This document shows positions 44,929 through 55,143 of a stretch of 64,000 bases of DNA, piece by piece; the stretch's first letter is position 1; the number at the start of each line of letters is the position of its first letter. The stretch comes from Steinernema hermaphroditum (taxonomy: Eukaryota; Nematoda; Chromadorea; Rhabditida; Steinernematidae). The stretch lies in NCBI GenBank assembly GCA_030435675.1, contig CM059624.1:3310769-3374768 (forward strand). Direction: 5' to 3'. The position numbers were made by a program, and so were the translations under genes. The notes under the pieces are model-generated. The model worked only from the letters and a program-made list of their open reading frames with translations. It made no database searches and was not told where the DNA came from.

Positions 44929-46396
44929 ATGATCTTGTTAATCGCACTCGTCGCTCTTCTAATCCACAGCTCGTGGGCCACACCGCCGCAGACCTGTACC
45001 TGCCAGAACGCCGACCCATCCCAGTTTGGCGGCGGATTCCCCGGATTCCCGAGCTTCCAGCCTCAACCTCAGCCTCAGGCACAGCCGCAGTTTCAGCCTC
45101 AGCCGTTCCAAGGATTCGCCACTCCTGGGCCTGCAGCTCTCCCAGGATCTTGTCCGCCACCGATCCAGTTTAACTGCCCTCCACCTCCGGCCTGTCCACC
45201 TCCCTCAGCATGCCCTCCATCGACCATCACTCCTCATCCATTCTTCGCCACGCACCCTTTCTTCACAACAACGATAGGACCTACCGTTGCCCAGACATTC
45301 CAAGGACAAGGACAAGGACAGGGCACTGACTGTGGAGGGGTCACCCCCGCCCCCGGAAGCTACAACTCTGTCGATCAGCAGACGGCCGCACCCAACTATC
45401 AGCAGCCTCAACCCCTCCAACCATTGCCCGAACAACCCCAGCAGGTATACCCTAACCAACAAGGACAGTACTATCAACAAGGCGGTCAGCAGCCTCTTCC
45501 CGTAGCCGAACAGAACCAAGCGCAGGTTCAGCAGCCGCAAACTCAGCCCCTTCCTCAGCAAGCTCAGTACCAAGGCCAGAGTAGTCAATATCAAGGACAG
45601 CAGCAGTATCAAGGACAAGAAGGACAGCAGGCTCAGGCAGGTCAGTACCAGGGTCAGGAAGGTCAAGAGCAGGAACAAGGGGCTCAGCAGCAATTCCCCA
45701 ACGGCCACAGAGGTTCTGAGATGAACATTCACGTCTATCGCGAAGGCGAAAACACTCAAGCTGACTATGTTGAGGGAGAGGAGAACGCAGCGGGTAATAC
45801 TGGCGCACCCAAGGCTGGAAAAGAAGGCGGAACCATGGACTACGATACTAACAGTAAGTACTGTGTGAATAAATTTCTTTCCGGGACGGTCTATATCACT
45901 TTTACAGCTTATCTTTTTGTGAAAATCGCACTTTTCAGCCCGTTACCGCCCACGAAAACGAAGGGGGCCACCACAAATGCATGACGGAGCTTCTGTGCAA
46001 GGTCCGGAAATTCTGTCTTTTAGACTTTTAAATTCGCTTCGGGGTCACTAAAATAGGCGTTTCTCTCTCTGTGTGCACTAATCTGCGTAACGTTAACGTT
46101 TAGACGAGGTGTACAAGCATCGCCAGAAGCAGCTAGGCGCGCCAACCATCGACGTCATCGACGAGACGAAGTGCAACAACGAGAAGTTGAGGAAGATCAT
46201 GGTCGAAGTCATCGACGATAACCCGTCGACGTCAAAGCGAAAGATCCAGAAGGAGGCGATGGAGAAGATCGGCGGAATCTTCGACGTCATCTGCTCCAAC
46301 GGCGATTTCAGCTACTTGGCGAACACGAGACTCTACTGCGAGACCCGAGTGAAGGATACGATCTGCTTTGCCTTCCTCCACAATGCGTTGCCATGA
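44929..46396 (+). CDS. Ground-like (grl) domain secreted protein with Gln-rich repeats
   Basis: Hedgehog-related secreted protein of 426 residues. Exons 44929-45853, 45939-46001, 46104-46396; phases agree. Order: signal peptide (MILLIALVALLIHSSWA), short Cys segment (TCTCQNA), Pro/Phe/Gln repeats, a CPPP-rich stretch, long Gln/Gly/Tyr repeats (QYQGQ units), an acidic stretch, a very basic RPRKRRG that looks like a proprotein-convertase site, then the ground-like domain: ETKCNNEKLRKIMVEVIDDN, MEKIGGIFDVICSNGDFSYLA, LYCETRVKDTICFAFLHN. A TTCCAG immediately precedes the ATG, as in the TTR gene. The domain is closely related to the upstream grl gene, so the two are tandem paralogues that differ in their repeats. 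Confidence 0.93.
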
Positions 46397-46399
46397 GAT

Positions 46400-47410
46400 G
46401 ATTCGTTTTAAATCCAGTTATTATTTGTGTGCACTATGACGGTTTTTGGAATTGAGTAAAGTGTTTATTAAATGAAACATTTGGGCTTATTTCGATTTCG
46501 AAGCCTTTCACTTTCTTGTGAATTTAGAGGCAGTTTTCTAAAGGCCTATTGTGAGGTGTGATATATTGAAAGGTGCTTCTCCTTTTACGTTACACAAAAA
46601 GTGAATGGGAAAGCGAATTTAAACGACCATTTCGAGCTACAAACCATTTGCCGGAAGCTGGCTGTTTCATCTTTTGCTAGGTCACGAAGTCTCTGATTCT
46701 GATTGGTTTAGAGTAGGGTGGGATTTCAAACCCGATTCTTCGAACCGTCAAAATGAACCCGATTTTGAATTCCCTTTTCCCTTGCGGTTACTAAATTCAT
46801 TGTTAAATTTCCTCCTCTACAGAGTAATACAAAGAAAAAATGCGATCGTCATTATAGAAATTTGACAAAACTGGCTGAGATGGACCACAGGTTCCATGCT
46901 GTCCCATTCACGCGTGTGGCCCCACCACGATCTCCCTGAGGCGCAGTATCTTATAGAAAAATATGGAAACCCCCGCCGCCCGGCCACCCTTGCCCACGAC
47001 AAGCGTTCAAAAAAGGGCAGATTGGAATCCCACTGGACAGGTTGGAATTACGAGATTCAGGTGAACAAGCTTGTGCTGAGGTGGATAACGTAGCCGACTT
47101 CGGATTCGAGATCCCACCGAAATAGAACAAAGCGTTTTGCGTATTATAAAAAAACGACGTATTCTAAATGATTGCGTTTTTCAATCGCATTGTGTGTACT
47201 TTCATTTTGATGGGAAGTGTTCACTCATGAGGATCTTTTGGTTTCAAAAACCTGATGCTTTGAATCAAGACTGGTTTGTTTTGACCAGAAGTACACATGC
47301 TTGTCTCGATCTGAATGTTGCAACTTTCTGTCTAGGCGGCAGCAGTCTAATTTTCCAGACACAATTCATTTCGATTATTTGAGTGGTCAAAACAGGGCGG
47401 TCCGGTTTAT
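46400..47410. other. Intergenic stretch, no gene seen
   Basis: Short shadow ORFs only. No recognised motif. Confidence 0.4.
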
Positions 47411-47419
47411 CTACGGACC

Positions 47420-49027
47420 ATGCTCTGGACAATCGGTCTTCTGTTCGTGTTCCTTGTTAGGCGCCGTCGTTTGCCATGTTTCTAATTTTACTTTTTAGAT
47501 CGATTTCTGCTCTGCCCATCGACGACAAGGAAATGATGCCTTCACGTTCGGTGAGGAGCAGCGAAAGGTCTTTCATGTGGTGGTAGCTAACAAGCGAACT
47601 ATTGGAATTTACTTATCTTTGGATGTCGACGCATGTGGCGCCGTCAAAGGGCAAGTTAACAGTTTCTTCCACTTTTTATCGTATCCTTTCTTTCAGCACG
47701 GTATGCTTGTGCTACAAAACGTCATCAGAAGAGAAGGATTTGCGTCTTTGTCCCGAAATGGCCGCGATATGCCTTCATCCTGCCGGCGTTCTCTATGGTA
47801 AACAGCCTGCAAGAAGGCGAGGTTTTGTCATAACTGCGTCACGTGGAACAGCGGCCAGCACGGGTATTTGTGTTCATCCCTATTTGTTCTCATTCGTTCG
47901 TACAGAGTTCATCGATCTTTCTCACGCTCATCAGCACTTTCAATCGGAAAACTTTATCGAATTGGAGCTAATCACCGTAATTGCTAAAGTTGTGTTCCAC
48001 TTCATGTTTTTTTTTTCATTTCAGGGTCCCCCGTCAATGGTCCAGTCTCCTCTGAGCGGTACTAAAGGCACGAATCCGCTGAAAATATCCCCTCTGTCGG
48101 TTACAAAGGGGTCCATTCCGATGTCTTTGGTGCAAACTAATTCTCGGTGTCGCGCATTTGCGTATTTAGTAGGTAAAATGGATCGTATTCATCGACTATT
48201 ATTATCATCTGCAGAAGAATGGATTAGTAACATCGACACAGCTCCTGCAAAAGCCATATCGTTTCTGGGATAGCGAAATCGAGCTTCCTGAAAAGTCTAC
48301 CACTATGATGCAGATGGCGATGCCGTTAATATCGACGTCAGTATCCTTAAGTGCGACGTCAGCGTCGTTGAATTCGACGTCAGCACTGTTAACATCGACG
48401 TCAGCGCCGGTGATTGCTGCTACGACCGGCTCCTCAACGCAGTTCTTCTTCATCACCAATTTTGCTGTTTTCGCTGGATATACGCTCGTCTATCTCGTTG
48501 TTGTCGTTCTTCTTTGGATTCGAACTTCCTCGATGCCGCGGAGGTGCTGATAAGGTTGGCATAATGACTTTGTTGAGTTAATCAAAAGCTGTTCAGGACC
48601 AGCAGTCGACGCTATCGGAGTCAGTTGATAACCGCACTGAGGCACAAGATTTTGAAAACATCTCCTATTTCGTGTAAGTTCTGTGTGATCTTTCGATGTA
48701 TCATAATACGCGATTAGGAACACGGAAAAGACTCGTAATTCGACGAGGACGACGAAGAAAACGAGCAGCGACTCGAAAAGAAGATCCAAAGCGCTGGATT
48801 CGCCGAAGAAGGAGACGATAGAGGCTCCGGGAGCAGTGAGCAAAACGGTGATTTCAGAGCCGAAGATAGAGAAGGCTTCTTCTCCCTCGTGCCATATAGC
48901 CCAGCAGCTGCAAATCGAACAGACTCCAGAGGAGAAGGCGGATCGACGCGGGTCTGTCACATGCTTTATTGGCTTTATTCGATGTTCAACATGTTTAGGC
49001 ACGAGTTCCGAATCGGATTCATCGTAA
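47420..49027 (+). CDS. Signal-peptide-bearing MSP-like / Ser-Thr-rich membrane protein (model incomplete)
   Basis: Reliable 5' exons: 47420-47455 (MLWTIGLLFVFL, signal peptide), 47499-47650, and one starting 47697. Phases agree, and intron 2 uses a GC donor (AAAGG|GCAAGT). The early domain (AFTFGEEQRKVFHVVVANKR, then CLCYKTSSEEKDLRLCPE, HPAGVLYGKQP) resembles an MSP-type beta-sandwich but is Cys-rich. Later open parts include a GPPSMVQSPLSG segment, a Thr/Ser repeat from the CGACGTCAG tandem near 48338-48400, a membrane helix (FAVFAGYTLVYLVVVVLLW) at about 48480, then DQQSTLSESVDN and a Lys/Ser-rich tail to TAA at 49025. The junctions after the helix do not keep phase by my reading, so part may be decayed or mis-assembled. 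Confidence 0.55.
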
Positions 49028-49359
49028 CTTCTATCGTCTATGTCGTTTTTATTGATATTCACGCGATTGTAAACACGGTTATTGTGGTTATGTGAAATGA
49101 AGCTCCAAATACGGTTGAAGAAGGCACGAAGCCTACAAAAAATTTGCTGGGAAAGGTAGTTGATGCCCGGTGAAGTTTACGCCTACTAAAAGCTGATGTC
49201 AGCTGATGAGTGAACGGAACATTTTTAACAAATAATTGAGTTCTACGACAAAGATCGACTACAAATTTGTTGTTATGAATACGATTAGTCGAGTCAATAG
49301 CGTCTCGTATTATTCTCACAAAGGCTTCTCCCTTCTTGAATACGCTCCCAGTCTCTGTC

Positions 49360-50340
49360 ATGTTTTCGCAACCTTACGAAGAGCTCTACAACCGTATCCT
49401 CGACGTGACCGCTCTGGTCCACGTGCCAATTAAGCTATTCGCAATGGTGATCGTCTTCCGCTATTCACCGAAAGACATGCGCTATCTGTCCTTCTTCCTT
49501 CTAAATGCGATGTTCTGGAATTTCATGGCGAACTTTCTCTTCACCTTCATCCATCTCTACCCGATGTATCCAGCAGAGTGCTTTCGTGCCGATGGGATAG
49601 TGAGTCTTCTAATCGACGACGAACTTTTCGGTCAAGTGATGTTCTCTCTTATCTTCATTGCGATTATCAACTGCGCCATCGCCCTCTCCTACACGTTTCC
49701 CTATCGCTATTTTGTATTTGCATATCCGCACAGAATGGGACGAGTTCGGCCTATGACGATATTTACTTTTTGTGGGGCCGTTCATCTATTTGCAAGTGCA
49801 TTCGTCGTTTGTTCGTTCTTTGTATGGAGAGAGAGCTATAACAGCTACCCGGAACAGCGAGACCTCCCCCGCCGTGAACTCTTGTTTTGTTTTCAGCCGC
49901 ATGGATGGTTGAAGAATACAATTGTCGCCACGTTTTTGACGCTGATCTTCTTAGTCACCGCCGTTGCCATAACGTTCTGTATTTTGCTGTTCCGAAGTAT
50001 TCGTAGACAAGAGGGTATTTTGGAGCGGAACTTTCTGGATAGTCACCGAAGAGTTCTGGTGACTATGATTGCGGTGACAAGTGTTCCCATAACTCTGGGA
50101 GGAATACCACTCGTCGTGGCCCTTATTACAGCCGCCCGACCCGATCTACCTTACGCTCAAGAAATCTGTATGGTGTGCATTGTGATATTAACGAATCATG
50201 GAACAATGTACGCCACGGCTATGATCCTGGTGCTGAAGCCGTGTCGAACGGCGGCTCACAGTGTGATATCGAGTCTGCTATGCTTTAAGAACCATCCTGT
50301 TCAGCCGATCAATTTGTACGGTGTAAGACACGTCAAGTGA
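49360..50340 (+). CDS. Serpentine receptor, srh/str-type 7TM chemoreceptor
   Basis: Predicted G-protein-coupled chemoreceptor of 326 residues, in one uninterrupted exon. Srh/Sri-type landmarks: VPIKLFAMVIVFRYSPKDMR after helix 1, YLSFFLLNAMFWNFMANFLF in helix 2, LYPMYPAECFRADGI in loop 1, helix 5 (TFLTLIFLVTAVAITFCILL), the RSIRRQEG loop, SVPITLGGIPLVVALI in helix 6, and NHGTMYATAMILVLKPCR in helix 7, equivalent to the HG..ST..M....KPYR signature. The ATG used follows an alternative TTG-opened extension that is not needed. Such receptors act in chemosensory neurons. The lack of introns is unusual among its neighbours. Poly(A) signal at 50573. Confidence 0.9.
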   Translation: MFSQPYEELYNRILDVTALVHVPIKLFAMVIVFRYSPKDMRYLSFFLLNAMFWNFMANFLFTFIHLYPMYPAECFRADGIVSLLIDDELFGQVMFSLIFIAIINCAIALSYTFPYRYFVFAYPHRMGRVRPMTIFTFCGAVHLFASAFVVCSFFVWRESYNSYPEQRDLPRRELLFCFQPHGWLKNTIVATFLTLIFLVTAVAITFCILLFRSIRRQEGILERNFLDSHRRVLVTMIAVTSVPITLGGIPLVVALITAARPDLPYAQEICMVCIVILTNHGTMYATAMILVLKPCRTAAHSVISSLLCFKNHPVQPINLYGVRHVK

Positions 50341-50572
50341 ATGGGTAATAAAGGCGAATTCTTCTTCCCGAAGCTGAACTGAACCAAGCTGAATTCGAGT
50401 TGGCCGAATGTATCACACTTTGCCATTCGAGTGAACCATATCTGGCTCAGAATTCCATGTTTTTTTACTGCGGTCCTAGCTAGACATTACGGTGTCATCA
50501 TTTGGGACTACCGAACTGTAATATAATCTTTTATTTCACATTAAGGCATATATAATAACCAAAAAGAAGACA

Positions 50573-50578
50573 AATAAA
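50573..50578 (+). terminator. Poly(A) signal of the srh-type receptor gene
   Basis: AATAAA about 233 nt after the stop at 50338-50340. Confidence 0.45.
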
Positions 50579-50599
50579 AACATCACTAAAGAAAGTGCA

Positions 50600-51240
50600 T
50601 TATTCACATTTTTGATAGCTTTTCTTCATAAATATGCACAAATACAGCAGTAGAAAGAAGGGCGGTCTCCAAGGGAAAGCTTGGGGATTGGGATCATCGG
50701 CGGAGAGAACAGTCGAGAAAAGAAGAGTTACCAATTAGTTGATGAGATCAATGGCAGCAGCGGAGAACTAGTGAGTGCGGACGTGTTACGAGGCGTTAGT
50801 TGGGCACTTCGTGATGCGATGGGGCGCGTCTACGCATCAAATAAATACATACACGTGTCGAAGATTTGAACTCTATTTACGATTCTGACGATAATGGAAT
50901 GACCTGTATAGGTTGCTGATTTCTTTTGACTAACAAAACTAGGGCAAGTACTACGGTAGGAGTGGTCGGGATACCCGAGAAGGAGAGTAAAGCATGTTGA
51001 GAAGAGAGAAGGAGGGGCTTCGTCGGGGGCGGCTGGTCAGCAGGGTTACGGTAGGGATGTGGTGTTAGTGATAGAGGAGAGAGTTCGCGGACGCTGTCTT
51101 GCGTGAGTCACCGATAAATTCGTAGAACAAATACGGGGAATCTGCAATGACGTCAAATGAGTGGTAGAGATTAGACGTCCGTGCACCTACCTTATTTCCG
51201 GGTGGGTGCGCCTCGCGTCGAGTCCCGTGACGTCGCACGC
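50600..51240. other. Intergenic region between convergent genes
   Basis: It holds a 62-codon plus-strand frame at 50681-50869 opened by TTG (GIGIIGGENSREKKSYQLV...), with no splice or family support. No other feature is seen. Confidence 0.35.
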
Positions 51241-51262
51241 TAAGAGATGGGACTAAAGAGGA

Positions 51263-53884
51263 CTATTTGCATCCACAACTCTTGACAATCATTTCGGGGT
51301 ACGTTTTGACTAATACGTTCTCGTTTATGTCCGTGTAGAGGAGCCTGAAGTCTTCCAGTTCGACCGGCACGCAGCATGGCGCCGGCACGAACTTTGGGTC
51401 GATGGAGTGCACGAGCGATTGAGTGATGGCGTGGTTGGTGCTGTTCATTTGAGATTGTAATGGGAACCGACACTCCCCGCGGCACTGGTAGGCTTCATAA
51501 CTGGCTGAAAAGGAGAGTACTGCAATTTGCCATCGATAGAGTTTTGTCTTTGGTTGCTTCTAAATTTTCGGCCGATCATACGGCGGCGGACATCTCTTGT
51601 GGGGCTTGACAAAATGCGCACACCTTCAAGGAAAAAGAAACTTATTCAGTAACACTAGCCTACAGATACGAAATTTTGGTCTATTGCCATATTAGGTTCC
51701 GAGTCATAATGGCCAAAAAAATGGGCAATCAAGTGACAATTACAATGGCAGTGGAAGCGGACACTCTCCATGGTACTGATAAGCTTCATAACTAGCTGAA
51801 GAGGAGGGTACTGCTATGTGTTATCGATAGAGTTCCGTCTTTAGTAGCTTCTAAATTTCAGTCGGACATACTATGATGAATATTCCCTATGGGGCGTGAC
51901 AAAGTGCGCATATTTCCAAGGAAAAAAATCCATAAATTTGTCTATGAAACTAAGAGAGCAACACTAGCTTACAGATACGAAATTTGGGTGTATTGGTGTC
52001 TCATTAACCATTGCAAACTTTGTCATATTTAAGATTGCTTAGTGCTTTCAATAGTAACCCACCTGGAGCGACAATCCAGCTGTTCCAGTTAAGCTCCTTG
52101 AAGGTGACAGTCAGCTTTTCTTTCGCGCACAGATTCCGATCGTCATGCTTTCGATGTTGCTTGTTGTGCCTGAACGCATGTCGAGCACTCCGCTTTTTGC
52201 GGCTGGCCGCAGCTCCGGGAGCGTCGCTTTCGATGAACACCACAAGAGCGGCCGATTTGGATGGATCGGCCACTACGCTCAAGGGGTCAGCCTCGACGAA
52301 AATCTCAATCTAAGGTTCACGTTTGTACACCGTCGAAGAAGAGTCACTCACTATATGATCATCACTTAGGTTCCTGCTAAACAGCTCACGAACATCTAAG
52401 TCGATCCACTGGGTTGAGTTCTTGGCTTCGAGATTGAACGCATCGATTGTCCAGCGAATTTCTCTGATCTTCTCGTGGATGGCCTGCGCCGTTACCCGCG
52501 CGCCTTTCGCCCTAACGGGGTTCAACTTCAGCTTCAGCTCCGCATATACTACCCGTTCTTGACTGCGATTGCTGTGTGCGACCGTCAGGTTGTAGGTGAG
52601 AAGGTAACCTCGATGGTCGGTCGTTATCCTCACTGGGTAGTAATGCCGCACTTCGTCGGCTAACGTGTCACGGTACAAGTCCCACATGTAGAACGGAATT
52701 TTGGGAGGAGAGTTGCTCTGCGTTGATGGCGGTGGCGTTAGGGTTAGCCTTTTACGGAATGCTGACTGAAGCAGTGAGACCTGAAATTGGTTCGGTTGGG
52801 ACAGTGCACAGGCCAGTTCGTATTGTTTGCTTTGGATTTGAGATAAGCACATTTAACACTTATTCAATTGTCACCCGGCACCCTTTGTGAACTGCCAAAG
52901 ATAGCCTTAATTACTGCCTGAATTCCTGCGTAATATATTTCTGCTGCCCTTGCTCGAATTCTTATGTGAGAAGGGGCCAACGTACCCTTAAGGAGAAATT
53001 TCGACCAGTCTCATCAGTTTAAAGTTAGCGTAAAGTATCAGCTTTCTTCGTTAAGCGTGACATCCTAAAACGCAGTGCCACACGACGCTGATGTGACCGA
53101 GAAAATAATATTTCAGTGTTGACCAGAGCTACTTACTGATGCATATCGTTTATGTATGTTTGCGAGAGATGTGTTGGTAGCACAACCAGAGATATGCGTG
53201 CCTTCAAATAGCAATGATGTGTGCAGAGATATCGACTCGGATTGATTTCGCAATCGGAGCCGGCTCCGGCTCGGCTCCGGCTTATTTGGCATCTCTGGAT
53301 ATGTGTGTTCTTTGAGCGAAAAAAACGAAAATGCCCAGCAAGGATGATCATTTTTAGCAATTTTTTTTAGCATTTTTTTAGCATTTTTTTTAAATTTTTA
53401 GCATTTTTAGCAACTCCACTCAAAGTTACAACCTCTGTTTCTCAAATAGGGCAGTTGCTTTCGTGCACATGCCAATGCCACTACTAAGGCCTAACTAAGG
53501 CTATTGTTTGGCTCTGGACACATCACAGATTTCTGTTCCCAATTGTTAGCAATTTAACTTTAAGTTTACCTCTTCTGGCGTGAACCTGTTCTCTTCTTTT
53601 GCCATTGCTAATGACGGAAGACAGGCGAGGGCGAGTATCAAGAACAGCGAGTTCAGAAGATTACAAACAGAACGTCGACTTTTCCTGGCACCGATCAGCT
53701 GGTCGGCTTTTGGAGCGCCGATGGTCGGCGCGGGCTTCTGCTTGTCCGCTCGTCTTGGCGTGTAACGGACCACCACGTCCGTTTCATCGGATCGAGCGGC
53801 TTCGGGCTGTGCGAGGCGACACGTGCTCGCCGAGGTGCATGGCTGACAGTAGGAACACGATCGGCACGTCGTCGTCGGTTTCAT
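51263..53884 (-). CDS. BMP-type TGF-beta family ligand
   Basis: Secreted growth factor precursor of 410 residues. Minus-strand exons: 53884-53570, 52780-52352, 52309-52059, 51500-51263; phases agree. Order: a long N-terminal part, hydrophobic signal segment (LLNSLFLILALACLPSLAMA), prodomain (FTPEEVSLLQSAFRKRLTL, PPKIPFYMWDLYR, YNLTVAHSNRS glycosylation sequons), furin site SRKKRSAR, and a mature domain with all seven cystine-knot cysteines: LCAKEKLTVTFKELNWNSWI, APGG|YEAYQCRGEC, NSTNHAITQSLVHSIDP, PAPCCVPVELEDF, KSCGCK. The free Cys of the PCC motif that links BMP dimers is present. Probably the dbl-1 or tig-2 type of ligand; I cannot separate these without alignment. The roughly 90 residues before the hydrophobic segment are odd for a secreted ligand; a downstream Met may be used. 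A TTGTTTCAG acceptor lies about 120 bp upstream of the ATG. Confidence 0.9.
51500..51980 (-). repeat. Tandem duplication spanning the exon 4 start and intron of the TGF-beta gene
   Basis: The segment 51455-51690 is repeated at about 51745-51985 in the same orientation (for example GGCTTCATAACTGGCTGAAA versus AGCTTCATAACTAGCTGAAG, and CAGATACGAAATTT in both). The distal copy carries a degenerate start of exon 4 (YEAYQYHGECPLPLPL then stop), with the second cystine-knot Cys replaced by Tyr. Confidence 0.75.
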
Positions 53885-53989
53885 TGTCGCTGCAGGCGCA
53901 TTTCGTCCTGAGATGTCGCGGGCTTCTGTGGAGTTGCTTCGAAGGGGAGGAATTTTGGGGGTCGGTGAGTCGCTTCGACACACGAGCAC

Positions 53990-54690
53990 ACGGCTCGCTT
54001 CGTCTGAAACAAGGAGCAAATGGAACGTTGGGAATGTTTCAAAAGGATACACGGTGCACGGTGACGTGAAAAAGTGGCTGGAATTGGGAATAGTATGACG
54101 CGTGGAGACGAACAAACTGACAGATATCATGTTTAAGGAATTTTCGAACACTGGCGCACGTTTTCAGAAAACCTAAGTTGATTCACGCAAATTGAGGTGT
54201 GCCAAAAAAGAGTCGCAAACTAATGTACAGTGTGACAAGCGTAGACACAAAATCCACATTTGTAGATCGGGTTCGGTTTTGACGAATTCTTGGCTTATAT
54301 AAGAACGTTATGTCTGCCTGTCCTTCGGGCTCCAATTGGCATACAAATGTGCCTTCATTAGCCTCCATACGCAACCCGGCGCATCTGACTGTATGAGCAC
54401 CGTCTAAAGGTTATATCAGCTTGGGAGTGGGTATAGGCATGATTGACGATGACTTGCTTGATACCTATGCGGTGCAATCGATAGATCTGTTGCATGCAAG
54501 GTTGCAGTGTATCTGACTAGTTCTGTGACGAAAAGAGGATGAGGATCTAGAGGCGAAAGTGTACCCATGCTTTGACTTCAGAGGCAAAACAGCTTTCTTC
54601 TAATTGCGCCGTGGCAAGAGGGACGAGAATCGAATTGTCGTTCCGAGACGTCTATATCAAGGTAATTGATCACATATTTCTCTTTTTGTC
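53990..54690. other. Upstream region of the TGF-beta gene
   Basis: No further exon is convincingly seen. An open minus frame continues to 54151, but a TTGTTTCAG acceptor near 54003-54012 suggests that transcribed sequence begins downstream of it by splicing. Confidence 0.35.
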
Positions 54691-54698
54691 GTTAGAGC

Positions 54699-54905
54699 TT
54701 AAGGCGCGTTCACGAACCCCCCGACGCGACGCGACGCGATCACAGCCGATCGATGTTCACGAACGCACCGACGCGACGCGACGCGACGCGACGTCGGCCG
54801 TCGGTCGGGCGACCGTCGTGTCGCGTCGCGTCGGGCCACAATTGGCGTTCGTGAACACCCATTCACGAGTGTCACCCGCCGACGGTCGGCCGACGATCGG
54901 CTCAA
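54699..54905. mobile_element. CG-rich palindromic MITE, copy 1
   Basis: The left arm has GCGTTCACGAACC followed by a CGACG-type run; the right part has CGCGTCGCGTCGG and GGCGTTCGTGAACAC in inverted order. A related element in opposite orientation is at 58470-58712. Not coding despite open frames through the CG repeats. Confidence 0.65.
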
Positions 54906-55051
54906 ATCCTATCACGAGCCGAAACCCATCCATTCCCTATCGGCCGCAATATATACTAGGGACAATTCCGACCGTTCGCGGGGAGCGCTAGCAGACGACG
55001 AGAGAGAAAATCCGATGCCCTCTGAGTGGCACCGGCAGTTTTGCCCTGAAC

Positions 55052-55143
55052 GATCAATAACTACGGTATCTCGTTATTTTTCTTTTTTCTCTGACAATGG
55101 GATTTCAAAAAAGAAAAATAATGAGATACCGTAGTTATTGATC
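55052..55143. repeat. Near-perfect hairpin
   Basis: The arms GATCAATAACTACGGTATCT... and its reverse complement (ending TACCGTAGTTATTGATC) pair over about 36 nt with one or two mismatches, around a loop of about 20 nt (CTCTGACAATGGGATTTC). The AT-rich arms rule out a canonical terminator; MITE or inverted-repeat small-RNA source is possible. Confidence 0.75.

Noticed and set aside
45205..45808. Leu-rich and acidic minus-strand ORFs opposite the second ground-like gene
   Set aside because: Antisense shadows of Gln/Gly repeats on the coding strand.
54572..54991. 139-codon ORF through the CG-rich repeat
   Set aside because: Arg/Thr/Asp repeats come from the CGACG unit of a MITE; there is no independent coding evidence.
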